Of a stretch of DNA of 15,907 nucleotides, positions 13,662 to 15,907 are shown one piece after another. Origin of the DNA: Bacteroidota bacterium (GTDB taxonomy: Bacteria > Bacteroidota > Bacteroidia > NS11-12g > UBA955); the NCBI GenBank assembly GCA_018969565.1, contig JAGWYC010000020.1:1-15907 (forward strand), read 5' to 3'. Made by a program: the position numbers and the translations under genes. The notes under the pieces are model-generated. The model was not told the origin of the DNA. It was given only the letters and a program-made list of their open reading frames with translations, and searched no databases. The stretch's first letter is position 1; every line of letters starts with the position of its first letter.

Positions 13662-15779
13662 ATGAATCTTGGGGCAATCGGCAAACTGACAGCCATATTC
13701 TTATTGCTGAACGCATCCCTTGCACCGCTGCAGGCTGCTGAGCCAACAGTTCAGGCCTCCTCGGTTACATTCCAGAACATTACCTGTAACAGCATACGCA
13801 TCAACTGGACACGTGGCAACGGCGCCCGTTGTATTGTTCTGGTGAAGGAAGGTTCTGCAGTGGATGCAAACCCGGCTGATGGCATGTCTTATACCTCCTT
13901 CAGCGCTTTCGGAACCGGCTCGGAAATTGGCACAGGCAACTTCGCCGTCTATAATTTTCTGGGTAACAATGTGACCATTACAGGCCTGAAATCAAACACC
14001 GATTATTACGTTGCTGTATTCGAACACGACAACGTTCTGCCTGATTTCCTCACCACAAATCCGGCCAGAGGAAAAGTGAAAACACATTTCCTGAAGGTTG
14101 ATTACACCTATTCGTACACAGACACCTGCCAGTTCAACAACCTGTTCAATTTCAAGAACAATACCACATCCAGCTTCACAGGACTTACTTATTTCTGGAC
14201 CTTCGGCGACGGAAATACGAGTTCAGCCAAGGACCCCACCCATTCATACGCCAACGGAGGCAATTATTTCACGAGCCTCACGGTAACACCGTCATTGGGA
14301 TGCCCGAACGTTTTTAACAATCCTAAAGCCACGCTGGTAATCCCCAATATGTTCATCCGCATTGGGGTGAACGATACGGTGCAGTGTTTGTACAACAACA
14401 GTTTCCAGACAATTAACAAAGACTCTACCCGTATTTTCAACAAACTGAGTTTTGATTATTTGTGGGATTTCGGAGATGGAGAAACAAATACCCTTCCTGC
14501 TCCTAAAAAGAAATACTACAAAGCGGGTAATTACCGTATCAAACACCTGGTAGAAACTTATTACTCCAATAACAGAACAGGCTGTCGCGACAGCGGCTTC
14601 CTGGATGTGGTGGTTCAGCCTGACCCTTCCACCAGCAGCTATGTGAACGATGCGGTGCAATGCCTGAAATACCAATCTTTCCAGTTCGACAACTTCACAC
14701 CGAATATCATCAGCTATTCCTGGGATTTTGGCGATGGCAAAACAAGCACCTTGAAGAACCCTACGCATCAATATCCCGGAACCGGCACCTATACCATCAT
14801 TCACCGCGCTCAGAGCAACGAAGGATGTGTGGGTTCTGATACGTTTCAGGTTAAAGTTACTCCGAATCTTAATTCCGCTTTTTCAGGACTGGCGCCGGAT
14901 TATTGTCTGAATGACCCTCCGGTAACACTAACCCCTGCCGTGAGTGGTGGCATGTTCTACGGAACCGATGTCAGTGGCAACACCTTTAAACCGGCCACCG
15001 TGGGCACACATTCCATCAGCTATATCATCAGTGATACCGTTTGTGCCGATACTACCATACTTCCTGTTTTGGTAAAACCCATTCCACAGTTCAGTCTGGG
15101 AAGCGATATTAATGAGTGCGTAAGTGGTACTGTGACCCTGAGTACCTCTCAACCGGGAACCTATTCCTGGAGTACCGGCAGCAGCGCCCCTTCTATTTCG
15201 GTTACCAAAAGTGGAAACTACGCACTGAAAATCACCGATAACGGCTGTAGCTGGCAGGATGACATCAACGTATTCATCGGATCTGCTCCGAAAGTCAGGC
15301 TTCCTTCAGATACTTCCCTGTGCAAAGGCGGATTTATTTATCTGTCTGCGACCTGGCCTAAATCAACCTATCGTTGGAGTACAGGAAGTACAGACAGCGT
15401 AATCATGGTCAGCCAGTCCGGTAATTACAACGTTACTGTTACCAACCCTTGCGGGAATGCCTCAGATGATGTGAACGTATTTTTACAGGAGAACATCTGC
15501 AATTTGTTCATCCCAACTGCTTTCACACCCAACCGCGACGGATTCAATGAGTTTTTTGAAATTACCGGCAAGGATATCACTCCGGTAAGCCTTAAAATCT
15601 ATAATCGCTGGGGCCAGAAGGTATATGAAAATACGGCTAATGAATTCCGCTGGGACGGCACCTATATGGGTGAGGTTTGCCAACCTGAATCTTATACCTG
15701 GCGTTTTTCCTATCGCCTGAACCTTGGCGCGTTTTCACGCATCAACACCTTTAGTGGTTCTGTGCAGTTAATCTGGTAA
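13662..15779 (+). CDS. T9SS type B (CHU_C) surface protein with FN3-like, PKD and Ig-like domains
   Basis: A 705-residue exported protein of the gliding-motility-associated C-terminal domain group. From ATG 13662 it has a signal peptide (about 1-26, ending LQAAE). An FN3-like domain follows (about 30-142; NWTRGNGARCIVLVKEG, VTITGLKSNTDYYVAVFEHD). Three PKD domains come next (about 146-228, 229-320 and 321-402), with cores FWTFGDGNTSS, LWDFGDGETN and SWDFGDGKTST. An Ig-like stretch (403-473) precedes two related repeats, each with WSTGS and SGNY (about 474-540 and 541-609). The end (about 613-705: FIPTAFTPNRDGFNEFFEI, LKIYNRWGQKVYE, GTYMG) is the CHU_C type B T9SS sorting domain. No catalytic motif is seen, so an adhesin or scaffold role is the likely but inferred function. 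The in-frame TTG at 13653 is rejected because it lies within the promoter element. Confidence 0.93.
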   Translation: MNLGAIGKLTAIFLLLNASLAPLQAAEPTVQASSVTFQNITCNSIRINWTRGNGARCIVLVKEGSAVDANPADGMSYTSFSAFGTGSEIGTGNFAVYNFLGNNVTITGLKSNTDYYVAVFEHDNVLPDFLTTNPARGKVKTHFLKVDYTYSYTDTCQFNNLFNFKNNTTSSFTGLTYFWTFGDGNTSSAKDPTHSYANGGNYFTSLTVTPSLGCPNVFNNPKATLVIPNMFIRIGVNDTVQCLYNNSFQTINKDSTRIFNKLSFDYLWDFGDGETNTLPAPKKKYYKAGNYRIKHLVETYYSNNRTGCRDSGFLDVVVQPDPSTSSYVNDAVQCLKYQSFQFDNFTPNIISYSWDFGDGKTSTLKNPTHQYPGTGTYTIIHRAQSNEGCVGSDTFQVKVTPNLNSAFSGLAPDYCLNDPPVTLTPAVSGGMFYGTDVSGNTFKPATVGTHSISYIISDTVCADTTILPVLVKPIPQFSLGSDINECVSGTVTLSTSQPGTYSWSTGSSAPSISVTKSGNYALKITDNGCSWQDDINVFIGSAPKVRLPSDTSLCKGGFIYLSATWPKSTYRWSTGSTDSVIMVSQSGNYNVTVTNPCGNASDDVNVFLQENICNLFIPTAFTPNRDGFNEFFEITGKDITPVSLKIYNRWGQKVYENTANEFRWDGTYMGEVCQPESYTWRFSYRLNLGAFSRINTFSGSVQLIW

Positions 15780-15803
15780 GAACCCACAATCAATTAAGAA
15801 CAT

Positions 15804-15834
15804 AAAAAAAGCCGCCTGATGGGCGGCTTTTTTT
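15804..15834. terminator. Bidirectional intrinsic terminator
   Basis: A GCCGCC stem (15811-15816) pairs with GGCGGC (15822-15827) around a 5-base loop. It is flanked by seven A upstream and seven T downstream. The T-run ends the CHU_C gene on plus, and the A-run gives a U-tract on minus for the convergent gene ending at 15851. It lies 24 bases after the stop at 15779. Confidence 0.92.
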
Positions 15835-15850
15835 ATGGCAGACCCGTTAT

Positions 15851-15907
15851 TCAGGCCTTTTGCATTTCGGCGAAATAATGAAAGAACCAGGGAATGGTTT
15901 CAATACC
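15851..15907 (-). CDS. C-terminal 18 codons of an unrecognised minus-strand gene (partial)
   Basis: The minus strand is open from the window edge and reads GIETIPWFFHYFAEMQKA before a TGA at 15853-15851. The aromatic-rich, helix-like end, the position 17 bases from a bidirectional terminator and the lack of stops support a real gene that converges on the CHU_C gene. The piece is too short to name a family. Confidence 0.5.
   Translation of the reverse strand, partial: GIETIPWFFHYFAEMQKA

Noticed and set aside
1..15907. Mobile element, CRISPR array, toxin-antitoxin or phage-defence system
   Set aside because: No transposase, integrase, direct-repeat array or small paired genes were seen. All gene-sized space is filled by recognisable chromosomal genes.

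Overview
The window is about 16 kb of bacterial chromosome from a member of the Bacteroidota. Three things support this. Two secreted proteins carry the type IX secretion (T9SS) sorting domains specific to that phylum, one type A (Por_Secre_tail-like) and one type B (CHU_C, gliding-motility-associated). Several genes are preceded by the Bacteroidota -7 promoter element TAnnTTTG. Strong Shine-Dalgarno sequences are not obvious. Codon use and base composition look even throughout, and I see no insertion sequence, phage gene, CRISPR array, tRNA or rRNA. Genus cannot be told from the sequence. There is no gene-free stretch over 300 bases; the longest, 6368-6551 (184 bp), is a divergent promoter region.

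Left part (1-3775, minus strand): a tightly packed operon read right to left, fabG - tatC - rpiB - GH3-family ligase - miaE (cut by the window edge). Gaps are 10, -4, 3 and 9 bases. A good -33/-7 promoter sits directly before fabG, and a second TAnnTTTG overlaps the GH3 stop codon before miaE. The products are fatty-acid synthesis, Tat export, pentose phosphate, acyl-acid activation and tRNA modification, so this is a housekeeping operon of mixed functions.

3776-6551: a TTCG-loop terminator, then an 837-residue T9SS-exported, probably beta-helical surface protein (minus strand) with a recurring GSGN-type repeat, then a divergent promoter region shared with rarA.

6552-13589: DNA and RNA maintenance genes. 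rarA (replication-associated AAA+ ATPase) and a DEAD-box RNA helicase with a DbpA-like RNA-binding domain lie on plus. A short DnaE-type polymerase alpha subunit lies on minus and converges with the helicase gene, 12 bp apart. A PolB-type 3'-5' exonuclease is divergent from the polymerase. The polymerase has a degenerate PHP domain, so the neighbouring exonuclease is a candidate proofreader in trans; this is inference.

13662-15907: a 705-residue T9SS type B surface protein (FN3-like domain, three PKD domains, two WSTGS-containing repeats, CHU_C), a strong bidirectional terminator, and the last 18 codons of an unrecognised minus-strand gene.

I find no clearly new biological system. The observations most worth a second look are the polymerase/exonuclease pair, the GH3 ligase embedded in a fabG-led operon, promoter elements that abut start codons (suggesting near-leaderless mRNAs), and the unclassified GSGN repeats of the surface protein.
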